Source: Deltaproteobacteria bacterium UBA6106
GTDB lineage: Bacteria > Desulfobacterota > Syntrophorhabdia > Syntrophorhabdales > Syntrophorhabdaceae
DNA: 17,655 nt
NCBI GenBank assembly: GCA_002428485.1
Contig: DIWM01000042.1
Span: forward strand, 1 to 17,655
Direction of reading: 5' to 3'
Shown here: piece after piece, positions 7,021 to 14,887 of the stretch
How positions within the stretch are numbered: the stretch's first letter is position 1
How the letters are laid out: the number at the start of each line of letters is the position of its first letter
Position numbers and translations under genes: made by a program
The notes under the pieces: model-generated
Databases searched by the model: none
The model's input: the letters and a program-made list of their open reading frames with translations, nothing else
Told to the model about the DNA's origin: nothing

Positions 7021-7677
7021 GTGAAAAACGTTGTCATCGTCGATTACGGAATGGGTAATCTTTTGAGCGTGCAGAGGGCCTTTGAACATTGCAACGCACG
7101 GGTTAAAATAGCGAACTCACCAGCTCAGATAGAAAAGGCAGAGTTCCTTGTGCTGCCTGGCGTTGGCGCCTTTGCGGACGGCATGAGGGAACTGGAAAGC
7201 AGGGGGCTTGTCAAACCCATCAGGGCATTTGCAAAGACAGGCAGGCCCTTTTTGGGTATCTGTCTCGGCATGCAGATGATGCTGGAGACAAGCGAAGAGT
7301 TCGGCATATATAACGGCCTGTCGCTAATACCGGGAAAGGTCGTAATGATCCCGAAGAACGGCCCAGACGGCACATTCCATAAGATACCCCATATAGGGTG
7401 GAACAGCCTTTTGCCTCTGCATGACAACGGAGACTGGGACAATACGATCTTACACGGCATATCGCCTGGCGAATCGGTCTATTTCGTCCATTCTTTTTCG
7501 GCGGTGCCCGCACATTCTCAAAATGATCTTGCCGATTGCTCATATAACGGATTGCGGCTCTGCGCAGCAATACAGTCTGGAAATGTTTACGGATGTCAGT
7601 TCCATCCTGAAAAGAGCAGCTCAACGGGATTGCGGATCATAAAGAATTTTTTGAAGATACAGCCGCTCCATCAATAA
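7021..7677 (+). CDS. HisH-like glutamine amidotransferase subunit (WbuY/HisH2 type)
   Basis: The 218-residue protein starts with GTG 4 bases after the HisF-like stop. It is a class I glutaminase: the nucleophile is Cys81 in GICLGMQ, the oxyanion loop is LPGVGA (45-50), and the catalytic His195 and Glu197 lie in CQFHPEK. All triad residues are intact, so it should hydrolyse glutamine to glutamate and ammonia. In histidine biosynthesis HisH feeds HisF; here the pair follows a PseA/WbpG-type enzyme, matching the Pseudomonas HisH2-HisF2-WbpG and Escherichia WbuX-WbuY-WbuZ arrangements for sugar amidination. The order here is amidotransferase, HisF-like, HisH-like. Tight spacing suggests coupling and roughly equal expression of the two subunits. 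Confidence 0.9.
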   Translation: MKNVVIVDYGMGNLLSVQRAFEHCNARVKIANSPAQIEKAEFLVLPGVGAFADGMRELESRGLVKPIRAFAKTGRPFLGICLGMQMMLETSEEFGIYNGLSLIPGKVVMIPKNGPDGTFHKIPHIGWNSLLPLHDNGDWDNTILHGISPGESVYFVHSFSAVPAHSQNDLADCSYNGLRLCAAIQSGNVYGCQFHPEKSSSTGLRIIKNFLKIQPLHQ

Positions 7678-7695
7678 TCACAGCACATTTACATC

Positions 7696-8859
7696 ATGCA
7701 GGTTAAAAAGGTCATCTATTTCCTCGAAGAATACTTCAACGAGAGGGACCTGCACCGCTTCGGCATTGATACGATGATACAAAACGGTTTTGACACAGAG
7801 GTGTGGGAGTTCACAAAGCTTATTGCCCCTGATGCGTATATATCCAGCAGCCCCCCTGATCCGGTTAAATGGGACAAACACCGCCCATTTGACGATATGA
7901 AGACTGCAGTGGAGGCGATTGAAGGCATCGACAGCTCAACGTTTATTATCTCCATGGTGCACTATACCTATCCTTCGCTGCCCATATTCAGAATGCTGTC
8001 AAAGCGCCGCATACCTTTCTCAGTATCGCTCTTTGCTCTGCCGGTAAGCTCCGGCGCCAGGGAATTATGGATGAGGAGGCTGAAAAAGCTCACTCTCAAA
8101 AGGGTTTTTGATAAGTCGTTCAGAATGGTGCCGTTCACATACTTTGGGGTAAAGCCGGCGAGGATCGTCTTTGCACCGGCGGAAAAGTACCTGCTGGCAA
8201 ATTATTACGCGATGAACGGGGAGAGCGAATTTCTCTGGGTCCATAGCTATGATTACGACACCTACCTTTCCGTAAAGGACCTTCCCGCAGCGGAAGATCA
8301 GAGAATCGGTATCTTTCTTGATGAGTACCTTCCGTTCCATACTGACTACCTCTACCTTGATCTTCCTGTAAAGGTATCGGCGGACGAATATTATCCTGCA
8401 GTGCGAAGATTTTTTGATCATATCGAGAAGAACTTCCAGGTGCGTATCATCGTGGCCGCCCACCCGCGATCGCACTATGATGAAAACACAGACTATTATG
8501 GCGGCCGGGAGGTGGTAAGGGGCAGAACGGCCGAGATGGTGAAAAAGGCCGGATTCGTCCTTCTCCACAACAGCACGGCCATCAACTACGCAGTCCTGTT
8601 CAGGAAACCGCTGATCTTTTTTACGACCGACAATGTGAACGCGAGCGTAGTGGAAGATCCCACGATCGAATGGCTAGCGTCATTCTTCGGGAAGAAGGCC
8701 CACAACCTGGACAGGGAGGCCTCGGTAAATTTCGATGAAGAGATGAGGGCCGATGAAGAGACATACGGCAGATACAAAAACTACTACATAAAAAAGGACG
8801 GCACAGAAGAGCTGCCGTACTGGCAGATCGTGGCAAATAGACTCAAAAAAGGATTTTAA
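7696..8859 (+). CDS. Unrecognised protein, GT-B-like with sialyltransferase-style HP and S/T motifs
   Basis: I do not recognise a named family for this 387-residue protein. It has no signal peptide or membrane segment. The N-terminus (VKKVIYFLEEYF, then EVWEF) looks like the first Rossmann-like strands of a GT-B fold. The C-terminal half has IGIFLDEYLPFH (204-215), VRIIVAAHPRSHYDE (249-263) and VLLHNSTAINYA (288-299), then KPLIFFTTD. An HP motif followed by a small Ser/Thr motif is the CMP-binding pattern of bacterial sialyl- and polysialyltransferases such as GT52 and GT38. Together with its place between the amidination triad and pseB, this makes it a candidate nonulosonate transferase; that is inference. 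No ribosome site is visible before its ATG, 18 bases after the HisH-like stop, so coupling or reinitiation is likely. Confidence 0.75.
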   Translation: MQVKKVIYFLEEYFNERDLHRFGIDTMIQNGFDTEVWEFTKLIAPDAYISSSPPDPVKWDKHRPFDDMKTAVEAIEGIDSSTFIISMVHYTYPSLPIFRMLSKRRIPFSVSLFALPVSSGARELWMRRLKKLTLKRVFDKSFRMVPFTYFGVKPARIVFAPAEKYLLANYYAMNGESEFLWVHSYDYDTYLSVKDLPAAEDQRIGIFLDEYLPFHTDYLYLDLPVKVSADEYYPAVRRFFDHIEKNFQVRIIVAAHPRSHYDENTDYYGGREVVRGRTAEMVKKAGFVLLHNSTAINYAVLFRKPLIFFTTDNVNASVVEDPTIEWLASFFGKKAHNLDREASVNFDEEMRADEETYGRYKNYYIKKDGTEELPYWQIVANRLKKGF

Positions 8860-8870
8860 GAGAGGAGCAT

Positions 8871-9878
8871 ATGTCGATCTTTGATGGAAAAACAATATTG
8901 GTAACCGGAGGAACAGGTTCTTTCGGAAAGAAGTTCGTCGAGGTCATGGTGAAGGAATACAGGCCTGAAAAGCTGATCGTTTTCAGCCGGGATGAATTAA
9001 AACAATTTGAGATGGCACAGTCCTTTCCGGAAAAAGATTACCTCTTTCCGGACAGAGACTACCAGTGCCTGAGATACTTTATCGGTGACGTGAGGGACAA
9101 GGACAGGCTGTATAGGGCCTTCTACGGCGTGGATTATGTAATTCACGCGGCAGCGCTGAAACAGGTCCCTGCATGTGAAAGAAATCCTTTCGAGGCGATC
9201 CAGACGAATGTCATGGGTGCGGAGAATATTATTAACGCCGCAATAGACTGCGGGGTTAAGAAGGTTGTCGCGCTCAGCACCGACAAGGCTGCCAACCCTA
9301 TCAATCTCTATGGTGCCACAAAGTTGTGCTCCGACAAACTATTCATCTCGGGAAATTCCTATGCCGGGTGGAAAGAGACGAGGTTTTTTGTTGTCCGCTA
9401 TGGTAACGTCATAGGTAGCCGTGGAAGCGTTGTGCCATACTTTAAAAAGATGCGTGAAACTGGCGTTATCCCTATTACCGATCCGAGAATGACCCGTTTC
9501 TGGATCACTATTGAGCAGGGAGTAAGGTTTGTGATCAAAAGCCTTGAACTTGCAGAGGGCGGGGAGATCTTTGTGCCCAAGATTCCCAGCATGAACATCA
9601 TGGACCTGGCGCAGGCGATAGCTCCGGACTGTAGACATGAGGTCACAGGGATACGGCCCGGTGAAAAGATCCACGAACTGCTTATAACGGAAGACGATGC
9701 AAGGCACACCCTCGAATGTGATGATTATTTTATCATCGAACCTGAATTTCACTGGTGGACGTCAAGGGTTCACACGGCAAATGGGGGCAGGCAGGTAAAA
9801 GAGGGTTTCGTTTATGCGAGCAACACGAACGACAAATGGTTAACCGTGAAGGAATTGAAGGAACTTGTTGGGGATTAA
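8871..9878 (+). CDS. pseB: UDP-GlcNAc 4,6-dehydratase (inverting), PseB
   Basis: The 335-residue protein is a soluble extended SDR with the NAD(P) motif VTGGTGSFG (11-19) at the very N-terminus, preceded by IFDGKTIL as in PseB proteins. The active-site region LSTDKAANPINLYGATK carries Asp138, Lys139, Tyr147 and Lys151. It lacks the membrane domain of PglF-type dehydratases. PseB removes water from UDP-GlcNAc and inverts C5 to give UDP-2-acetamido-2,6-dideoxy-beta-L-arabino-hexos-4-ulose, the first pseudaminic-acid step. A GAGGAG ribosome site precedes the ATG. It is usually followed by pseC; here the next gene is a radical SAM enzyme. The single-domain length and N-terminal signature favour PseB over the retaining LegB type. 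Confidence 0.9.
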   Translation: MSIFDGKTILVTGGTGSFGKKFVEVMVKEYRPEKLIVFSRDELKQFEMAQSFPEKDYLFPDRDYQCLRYFIGDVRDKDRLYRAFYGVDYVIHAAALKQVPACERNPFEAIQTNVMGAENIINAAIDCGVKKVVALSTDKAANPINLYGATKLCSDKLFISGNSYAGWKETRFFVVRYGNVIGSRGSVVPYFKKMRETGVIPITDPRMTRFWITIEQGVRFVIKSLELAEGGEIFVPKIPSMNIMDLAQAIAPDCRHEVTGIRPGEKIHELLITEDDARHTLECDDYFIIEPEFHWWTSRVHTANGGRQVKEGFVYASNTNDKWLTVKELKELVGD

Positions 9879-9930
9879 ACGATGGCAAGGCCACAATGTT
9901 GGATGATGCACAAAACACAAAGGAGTTTAT

Positions 9931-11424
9931 ATGCCGGGAAAGATAGTTTTAATCAGGCCGCAAAATATTTACAACTATAACAACTATCCCCCCTTGAGCC
10001 TTATTTCCCTTGGTTCCAGGTTGCGATCGGCGGGATATACAGTGAAGATAATAGATACTGCCTTTGAAAAGGATCACCTAAAGGCTATTGGGGACGAACT
10101 GGATGGCGCCCTCCTGGCAGGAGTTACTCTTCTTACCTCGGAAGTCCCCGACACATACAGGATTGTGAAATTTGTCAAAGAGCATTCGAACGTTCCTGTT
10201 GTTGCAGGAGGATGGCACTGCACGCTGTTTCCCGAACAGATGGCAAGCAGCAGTTACATCGATTACGTGGTCGTGGGCGAAGGAGAAGAGCACATCGTAA
10301 AGATAGCAAACGCATTACAGAACGGCGGGACTCCCGAAAAGGCCATATTCCCCAAGGAGATGCTTGACCTTGATACGCTTCCTTGTCCGGAATACGATAT
10401 GGACACCAACCTGGAGCGTTTTATAACAAGCACCCTCACGGATAAATTTCCGGAATCGGTCAGCAAACCCATCCGCTGGCTCCCATACGAGAGCAGCCGG
10501 GGATGCCCTTCGCAGTGTACCTTTTGCATTAACGTTGTGACAAATAATAATTTGAAATACAGGAAAAAGAGCGCGCTAAAGGTTGTTGATGAACTGGAAT
10601 ATATTGTGAATAAATTCGGTATTACGCATGTAAAGATGATAGAAGATAATTTTTTTGTTGACATCAGGAGAGCACGGGGTATCTGCGAAGGAATTATCAG
10701 AAAAGGCATCAAGATTACCTGGGACGGTGAAAGCCGCTGCGATTACTTCAACGACCGCATATTAAATGATGAAACGCTGGACCTATGCAGGCGATCAGGG
10801 CTTGTACAGCTTGCATTGGGTATAGAATCAGGTTCGCCGCACACGCTGGAGATCATGAAAAAAGGTATAACGCCTGAACAGGCTGAACATGCCGTGATGA
10901 AGTGCAACGAACACGGGATCTTCGCGAGGTCGTCGTTCATGATTGAGGTGCCGGGTGAAACAAGCGAGGATATAAAAAAAACGATCATGTTCATTAACAG
11001 ATTAAGGAGATATCCATTCTTCACATGCGGGATAGGAACATTCCGGCCATATCCTAGATGCGAACTGACAGAAGGATTAATCAAGAACGGTTTTTTACGT
11101 GAGCCTGACAAGCTTGAAGCATGGATCGATGAAGATATAATCAGGTTATATACATCGGCGGAATATGCCCGGCCATGGCAAGTTGACGGAAAGTATGCGG
11201 AAAACGTTTCATACTATATAAATATGGAATCAGCGGTCAGGCTGGGAAATCACCAGATACCGAGAAGCATCGACAGGTTAAAGAACAATATCTTTATATT
11301 TATAGCGAAGATAAGGAACAGATTGATGTTCTACAGATTTCCCATCGATAAAAAGATATATGCAAAGTTTTTGACCAATTTTTACAAAAAGCTGAGCGTG
11401 AAAGATAAAAAGACCGGAGGATGA
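9931..11424 (+). CDS. Radical SAM enzyme with N-terminal cobalamin-binding domain
   Basis: The 497-residue protein begins with a Rossmann-like B12-binding domain (about 1-135): KIVLIRPQNIYNYNNYPPLSL, VKIIDTAF, VPVVAGGWHCTLFPE and YVVVGEGEE. The DxHxxG motif that supplies a cobalt-ligand His in other B12 proteins is absent, as is usual in this class. The radical SAM core has the 4Fe-4S cysteines in SSRGCPSQCTFC (Cys192, Cys196, Cys199), followed by the GIESGSPHTLEIMKKGI region typical of the Elp3/MiaB/NifB fold. Members methylate unactivated carbons or phosphorus, or do other radical rearrangements. Lying between pseB and the spsF-type gene, it probably acts on the sugar or its carrier. A good AAAGGAG ribosome site precedes the ATG, after a 52-base gap. 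The reaction cannot be predicted. Confidence 0.9.
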   Translation: MPGKIVLIRPQNIYNYNNYPPLSLISLGSRLRSAGYTVKIIDTAFEKDHLKAIGDELDGALLAGVTLLTSEVPDTYRIVKFVKEHSNVPVVAGGWHCTLFPEQMASSSYIDYVVVGEGEEHIVKIANALQNGGTPEKAIFPKEMLDLDTLPCPEYDMDTNLERFITSTLTDKFPESVSKPIRWLPYESSRGCPSQCTFCINVVTNNNLKYRKKSALKVVDELEYIVNKFGITHVKMIEDNFFVDIRRARGICEGIIRKGIKITWDGESRCDYFNDRILNDETLDLCRRSGLVQLALGIESGSPHTLEIMKKGITPEQAEHAVMKCNEHGIFARSSFMIEVPGETSEDIKKTIMFINRLRRYPFFTCGIGTFRPYPRCELTEGLIKNGFLREPDKLEAWIDEDIIRLYTSAEYARPWQVDGKYAENVSYYINMESAVRLGNHQIPRSIDRLKNNIFIFIAKIRNRLMFYRFPIDKKIYAKFLTNFYKKLSVKDKKTGG

Positions 11425-11429
11425 TCTAA

Positions 11430-12308
11430 ATGGCAAAGGTTATTGGAACTATTACGGCGAGAATGTCTTCAACGAGGCTGCCAGGGAAAGTGCTCAAGGA
11501 GGTAGAAGGCAAGACCATGTTCAGGCATGTAGCTGAAAGGGCCCGGCAGATCGAGGGCATCGACGACGTCTATCTTGCAACCTCGAAAAACCCTTCCAAT
11601 GCAGAATTAATCAAGGAAGCAGAACGGATCGGGTGTAAGTGGTATGCAGGCGCAGAACAGGATATAGTAGGAAGGGTTATTGCCCTTTGTAAAGAAGCAA
11701 AAGCTGATGCAATAATAAGGATAAGCTGTGATACCCCGCTGTTCGACATCGAAAGTGCCGGAAGTTTCGTAGATGCATTCAAAAAGGAATACCGCGATTA
11801 TATATATGTATCCAATCTCATCGCCATGTACGGGACCTTGTCAGAGCTTATTTCCACTAAAGCGCTTATGGAGGTGCACAAACATTACCGGGGCCCTGCC
11901 ATGAGCGTATATATCCGGGAAAACATGGATAAATTCAAGATCCTTGGAATAGAGATCGATCACGACCTCTGCCGTCCGGAATACCGTCTTACCGTTGATT
12001 ATCCTGTTGATCTTGAGCTGATCCGGCGTATTTATAAGGGACTGTACAAGGGTTCCCCGATCTCTCTGAGGGATGTTTATACTTGGCTCGATGATCATCC
12101 AAAGATCGGCAAGCTCAACTCTCAGGTAAAGATAAAAGATGTAAACATCTATGCCGAAAGCCTCGTTCAAAAACCATTGTACACCATCACGAAGTCAGGT
12201 AACGGCCATATTGTTCTGGATGAACAGAGAAAGCCCGTTGATCCACTGAAGTTCGCGAAACAGCTTGCTCGATTTTTTCCACAACTGAAAGGGACCAGAA
12301 TTCAGTGA
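11430..12308 (+). CDS. SpsF-type cytidylyltransferase for a nonulosonic acid
   Basis: The 292-residue protein has the SpsF/CMP-sugar nucleotidyltransferase signature TITARMSSTRLPGKVL (7-22), then YLATS (47-51), AGAEQDIVGRV (72-82) and ISCDTPLFD (97-105), where the Asp pair should bind metal. Bacillus SpsF lies beside SpsE and SpsG in the same way that this gene precedes a PseG and a PseI. It should make the CMP derivative of pseudaminic acid, the role PseF has elsewhere. It is a different family from the NeuA-type enzyme at 4134. The last 50 or so residues (about 240-292) extend beyond the usual nucleotidyltransferase core and match nothing I know. A GGAGG in the end of the radical SAM gene serves as ribosome site; its TGA overlaps the next start as GTGA. 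Confidence 0.85.
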   Translation: MAKVIGTITARMSSTRLPGKVLKEVEGKTMFRHVAERARQIEGIDDVYLATSKNPSNAELIKEAERIGCKWYAGAEQDIVGRVIALCKEAKADAIIRISCDTPLFDIESAGSFVDAFKKEYRDYIYVSNLIAMYGTLSELISTKALMEVHKHYRGPAMSVYIRENMDKFKILGIEIDHDLCRPEYRLTVDYPVDLELIRRIYKGLYKGSPISLRDVYTWLDDHPKIGKLNSQVKIKDVNIYAESLVQKPLYTITKSGNGHIVLDEQRKPVDPLKFAKQLARFFPQLKGTRIQ

Positions 12309-13336
12309 ACGTGGTGATCAGAGCGGATGCGTCGCGGCACATAGGATACGGTCACATTATGCGTTGCGCCACGCTTTCGGAAGAACTTAGAAGGCAAGGT
12401 ACCAGGATAACGTTTATATGCAGGGAAGATGAGGGCAATCTCATCGACTTTTTAGAACAGAGCGGTTTTAATGTCCACAACCTCCCCCCTGAAGTCGTCC
12501 CTGAAGAGGACGCTGTGCTTACAAGTAAATTCCTTGTAAAAGAGTCAGGAAAAACAGACTGTCTCATTGTTGACCACTATGGCCTGGATATATCTTGGGA
12601 AAGATATCTGAGGCCATATGCTGAAAAAATTATGGTCATTGACGATTATGTTGACCGCGAGCATGTTTGTGACATCCTTCTAAATCAGAACTATGGGGTT
12701 GACCATTACGCGTATAACGGCATTACTCCTCAGGGATGCAAGAAGCTTACAGGATCATCCTATGCGCTCCTCCGCGACCAATTCAGGGCCACACGTAAAA
12801 ACGCATCACGCCGCAATGGCGAGGTGAAGAAGATTTTCATCTTTTTTGGAGGAGCGGATGATACAAATGAAACGGGAAAGGCTATCGAAGCAGCGTATCT
12901 TCTCGATCGGCCCGATCTTTTCTTTATCGTCCTCGTAGGAGGCTCAAACCCACGCTGGAAGGAAATCGAGTCCCTTTGTGGCCTGCTTCCCAATGCAGCA
13001 TTTTATAGACAGGTGTATGATCTTGCACCCCTCATGGCTGATGCGGACCTTGCTGTCGGCGCCGGAGGAAGCAATACGTGGGAGCGCTGCTGCCTCGGTC
13101 TACCAAGCATGGCAATGATCCTCGCAGAGAACCAGCGGGCCTTTGTGGAAAAGCTTGACCGTGATGGTATTGTTTTGAATATGGGATGGTTTGGAGATGT
13201 GACGCCATCAAAAATAGCAGAAATGCTGGAAAAACTTATGTCCGATAGAACAACACTGATGAATATGAGCAAAAGATCAATGGAGATAGTCGACGGAGAA
13301 GGCGCAAAAAGAGTCGCAGAGGAAATGCTTAATTGA
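12305..13336 (+). CDS. pseG: UDP-2,4-diacetamido-2,4,6-trideoxy-beta-L-altropyranose hydrolase, PseG
   Basis: The 343-residue GT-B-like hydrolase starts with RADASRHIGYGHIMR (6-20), the PseG/SpsG signature with the catalytic His17. Supporting motifs are DHYGLD (90-95), FFGGADDTNETG (180-191) and VGAGGSNTWER (251-261), the last being the nucleotide/phosphate-binding loop. PseG cleaves UDP from the diacetamido-altrose intermediate, giving the free sugar that PseI condenses with phosphoenolpyruvate. The GTG start overlaps the upstream TGA by 4 bases; a second GTG at 12311 is also in frame, but the overlap favours the first. The related LegG epimerase-hydrolase belongs to the UDP-GlcNAc 2-epimerase family and lacks these motifs, so this is good evidence for pseudaminic rather than legionaminic acid. 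Confidence 0.9.
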   Translation: MNVVIRADASRHIGYGHIMRCATLSEELRRQGTRITFICREDEGNLIDFLEQSGFNVHNLPPEVVPEEDAVLTSKFLVKESGKTDCLIVDHYGLDISWERYLRPYAEKIMVIDDYVDREHVCDILLNQNYGVDHYAYNGITPQGCKKLTGSSYALLRDQFRATRKNASRRNGEVKKIFIFFGGADDTNETGKAIEAAYLLDRPDLFFIVLVGGSNPRWKEIESLCGLLPNAAFYRQVYDLAPLMADADLAVGAGGSNTWERCCLGLPSMAMILAENQRAFVEKLDRDGIVLNMGWFGDVTPSKIAEMLEKLMSDRTTLMNMSKRSMEIVDGEGAKRVAEEMLN

Positions 13337-13349
13337 GGCAATGTAGCGA

Positions 13350-13802
13350 ATGAAGACGCTGAGACGGGCCATAATGGGTGACATGAAAGATATATTCGAA
13401 TGGAATAATCATCCCCTGTCCAGAAAGAACTCATTTCGATCGGAACCCATCAGCTGGGATGAACATAAACTATGGTTTGCCGAAAGGCTGGCAGATGATA
13501 TGACGGCAATATATATCCTATGTTCTGATGATAATAAACTCGGGTCTGCGAGGTTTGAAGAAAAACAGAACAGCATACTGATTAGCGTTATGCTCAATCC
13601 GGATTATTTTGGTAAAAGGCTGGGATCGGAGCTCATAAGGCTTGCAACAGAGAAATATATACATGAAAAAAGATCTGAAAAGCAGATTATTGCAGAGGTA
13701 AAGGGCGATAACCTGCCATCGAAGAAGTCCTTCTTAAGAGCAGGTTTTAAAGAAGAATATACGGTATACACTTATAGCAAAGGAACAGGGGCAGATGAAT
13801 AA
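13350..13802 (+). CDS. pseH: GNAT N-acetyltransferase, PseH-like
   Basis: The 150-residue protein is a single GNAT domain with the acetyl-CoA pyrophosphate loop YFGKRLGSEL (86-95) and the motif-B segment NLPSKKSFLRAGF (121-133). In the pseudaminic pathway PseH acetylates the 4-amino group of UDP-4-amino-4,6-dideoxy-beta-L-AltNAc. Position between PseG and PseI makes that role likely, although GNAT sequences are too divergent for motifs alone to fix the substrate. It starts 13 bases after PseG and its end overlaps the PseI start by 8 bases. The acceptor amine it needs must come from an aminotransferase that is not of recognisable PseC type in this window. Confidence 0.85.
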   Translation: MKTLRRAIMGDMKDIFEWNNHPLSRKNSFRSEPISWDEHKLWFAERLADDMTAIYILCSDDNKLGSARFEEKQNSILISVMLNPDYFGKRLGSELIRLATEKYIHEKRSEKQIIAEVKGDNLPSKKSFLRAGFKEEYTVYTYSKGTGADE

Positions 13803-14856
13803 CCCCATTACAATTGGTGATCAATTAATAGGTAAAGGGTACCCGCCTTTTATCGTTGCTGAAATGTCGGGCAACCATAATCAGTCCCTTGACCGCGCTC
13901 TTGAGATCGTCGAAGCTGCCGCAAAAGCGGGCGCCAACGCCGTCAAGCTTCAGACATACACCGCTGAAACCCTGACGATCGACGCCAAGGGGGAGGATTT
14001 TTTTATTCACGACCCCGGGAGCCTCTGGAAGGGGCAGTATCTTTATGATCTTTACCGGCAGGCATACACGCCCTGGGAATGGCACGAGGCCATATTCAAG
14101 CGCTGCAGGGAACTTGGCATTACAGCTTTCAGTACACCCTTCGATGAAACTGCGGTTGATTTTCTTGAAGGTCTTAACGCGCCGGCATATAAGATCGCAT
14201 CATTCGAAAACATCCATCTTCCCCTGATCAGGAAGGCAGCTTCGACCGGAAAGCCTATTATTATTTCGACGGGAATGGCTACAGAGGTCGAGGTCCAGGA
14301 GGCGCTCGATACCGCACGCGAAGCCGGGTGCAGGGATATCATTTTACTGAAGTGCACCAGCACATATCCGGCAACACCGGAAAACACCAACCTGATGACG
14401 ATTCCCGATATGAGGGAAAGATTTCAGGTACATGTGGGTATCTCCGACCATACGCTCAGCATTGGCGTAAGTATAGCTGCGGTTGCGCTGGGAGCGGTCA
14501 TGATCGAGAAGCATTTGACGACCTCACGGTCAGAAGGCGGAGTTGATGCTGCCTTTTCTCTTGAACCGGACGAGATGAGGCGCCTCGTTGATGAGGCGAG
14601 AAGGTCGTGGCAGGCTTTAGGAACAATTCATTATGGACCTGTCGATGAAGAAAAGAGATCGCTCAGGTTCAGGCGCTCAATCTATGTTGTAAAGGACATA
14701 AAAAAGGGAGAAAGGTTTACAAAAGAAAATATAAAGATCATCAGGCCGGGGCTTGGTATGCATCCGAGATATTACGAAGGAGCCTTGGAGAAAACAGCGA
14801 CATGCGATATCAGGAAGGGGACGCCGCTTTCGCCGGAACACGTAGGTCAAGGCTGA
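13795..14856 (+). CDS. pseI: Pseudaminic acid synthase, PseI
   Basis: The 353-residue protein is a NeuB-family synthase with a TIM-barrel N-terminal domain and a C-terminal SAF (antifreeze-like) domain (about 285-350). FIVAEMSGNHNQSL (19-32) matches the PseI form; sialic-acid synthases typically read AEIGxNH at this place. The metal-binding His residues are expected at His219 in GISDHT and His240 in IEKHLT. It condenses phosphoenolpyruvate with 2,4-diacetamido-2,4,6-trideoxy-L-altrose to yield pseudaminic acid. It is the only NeuB-type synthase in the window. Its start lies inside the pseH 3' end (8-base overlap), with AAAGGA upstream; after it comes a 31-base gap before a large unrecognised gene. 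Confidence 0.93.
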   Translation: MNNPITIGDQLIGKGYPPFIVAEMSGNHNQSLDRALEIVEAAAKAGANAVKLQTYTAETLTIDAKGEDFFIHDPGSLWKGQYLYDLYRQAYTPWEWHEAIFKRCRELGITAFSTPFDETAVDFLEGLNAPAYKIASFENIHLPLIRKAASTGKPIIISTGMATEVEVQEALDTAREAGCRDIILLKCTSTYPATPENTNLMTIPDMRERFQVHVGISDHTLSIGVSIAAVALGAVMIEKHLTTSRSEGGVDAAFSLEPDEMRRLVDEARRSWQALGTIHYGPVDEEKRSLRFRRSIYVVKDIKKGERFTKENIKIIRPGLGMHPRYYEGALEKTATCDIRKGTPLSPEHVGQG

Positions 14857-14887
14857 TATATATGCCAACAGAGAGAGAATGCCATAG

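Noticed and set aside
6258..7677. HisF and HisH as parts of a histidine biosynthesis operon
   Set aside because: No other his gene is present, the pair follows a PseA-type amidotransferase, and the HisF-like protein has Glu in place of catalytic Asp130.
9755..9946. A 63-codon plus-strand frame across the pseB end and the following gap
   Set aside because: It mostly overlaps pseB in another frame, runs through the ribosome site of the radical SAM gene and has no ribosome site of its own.
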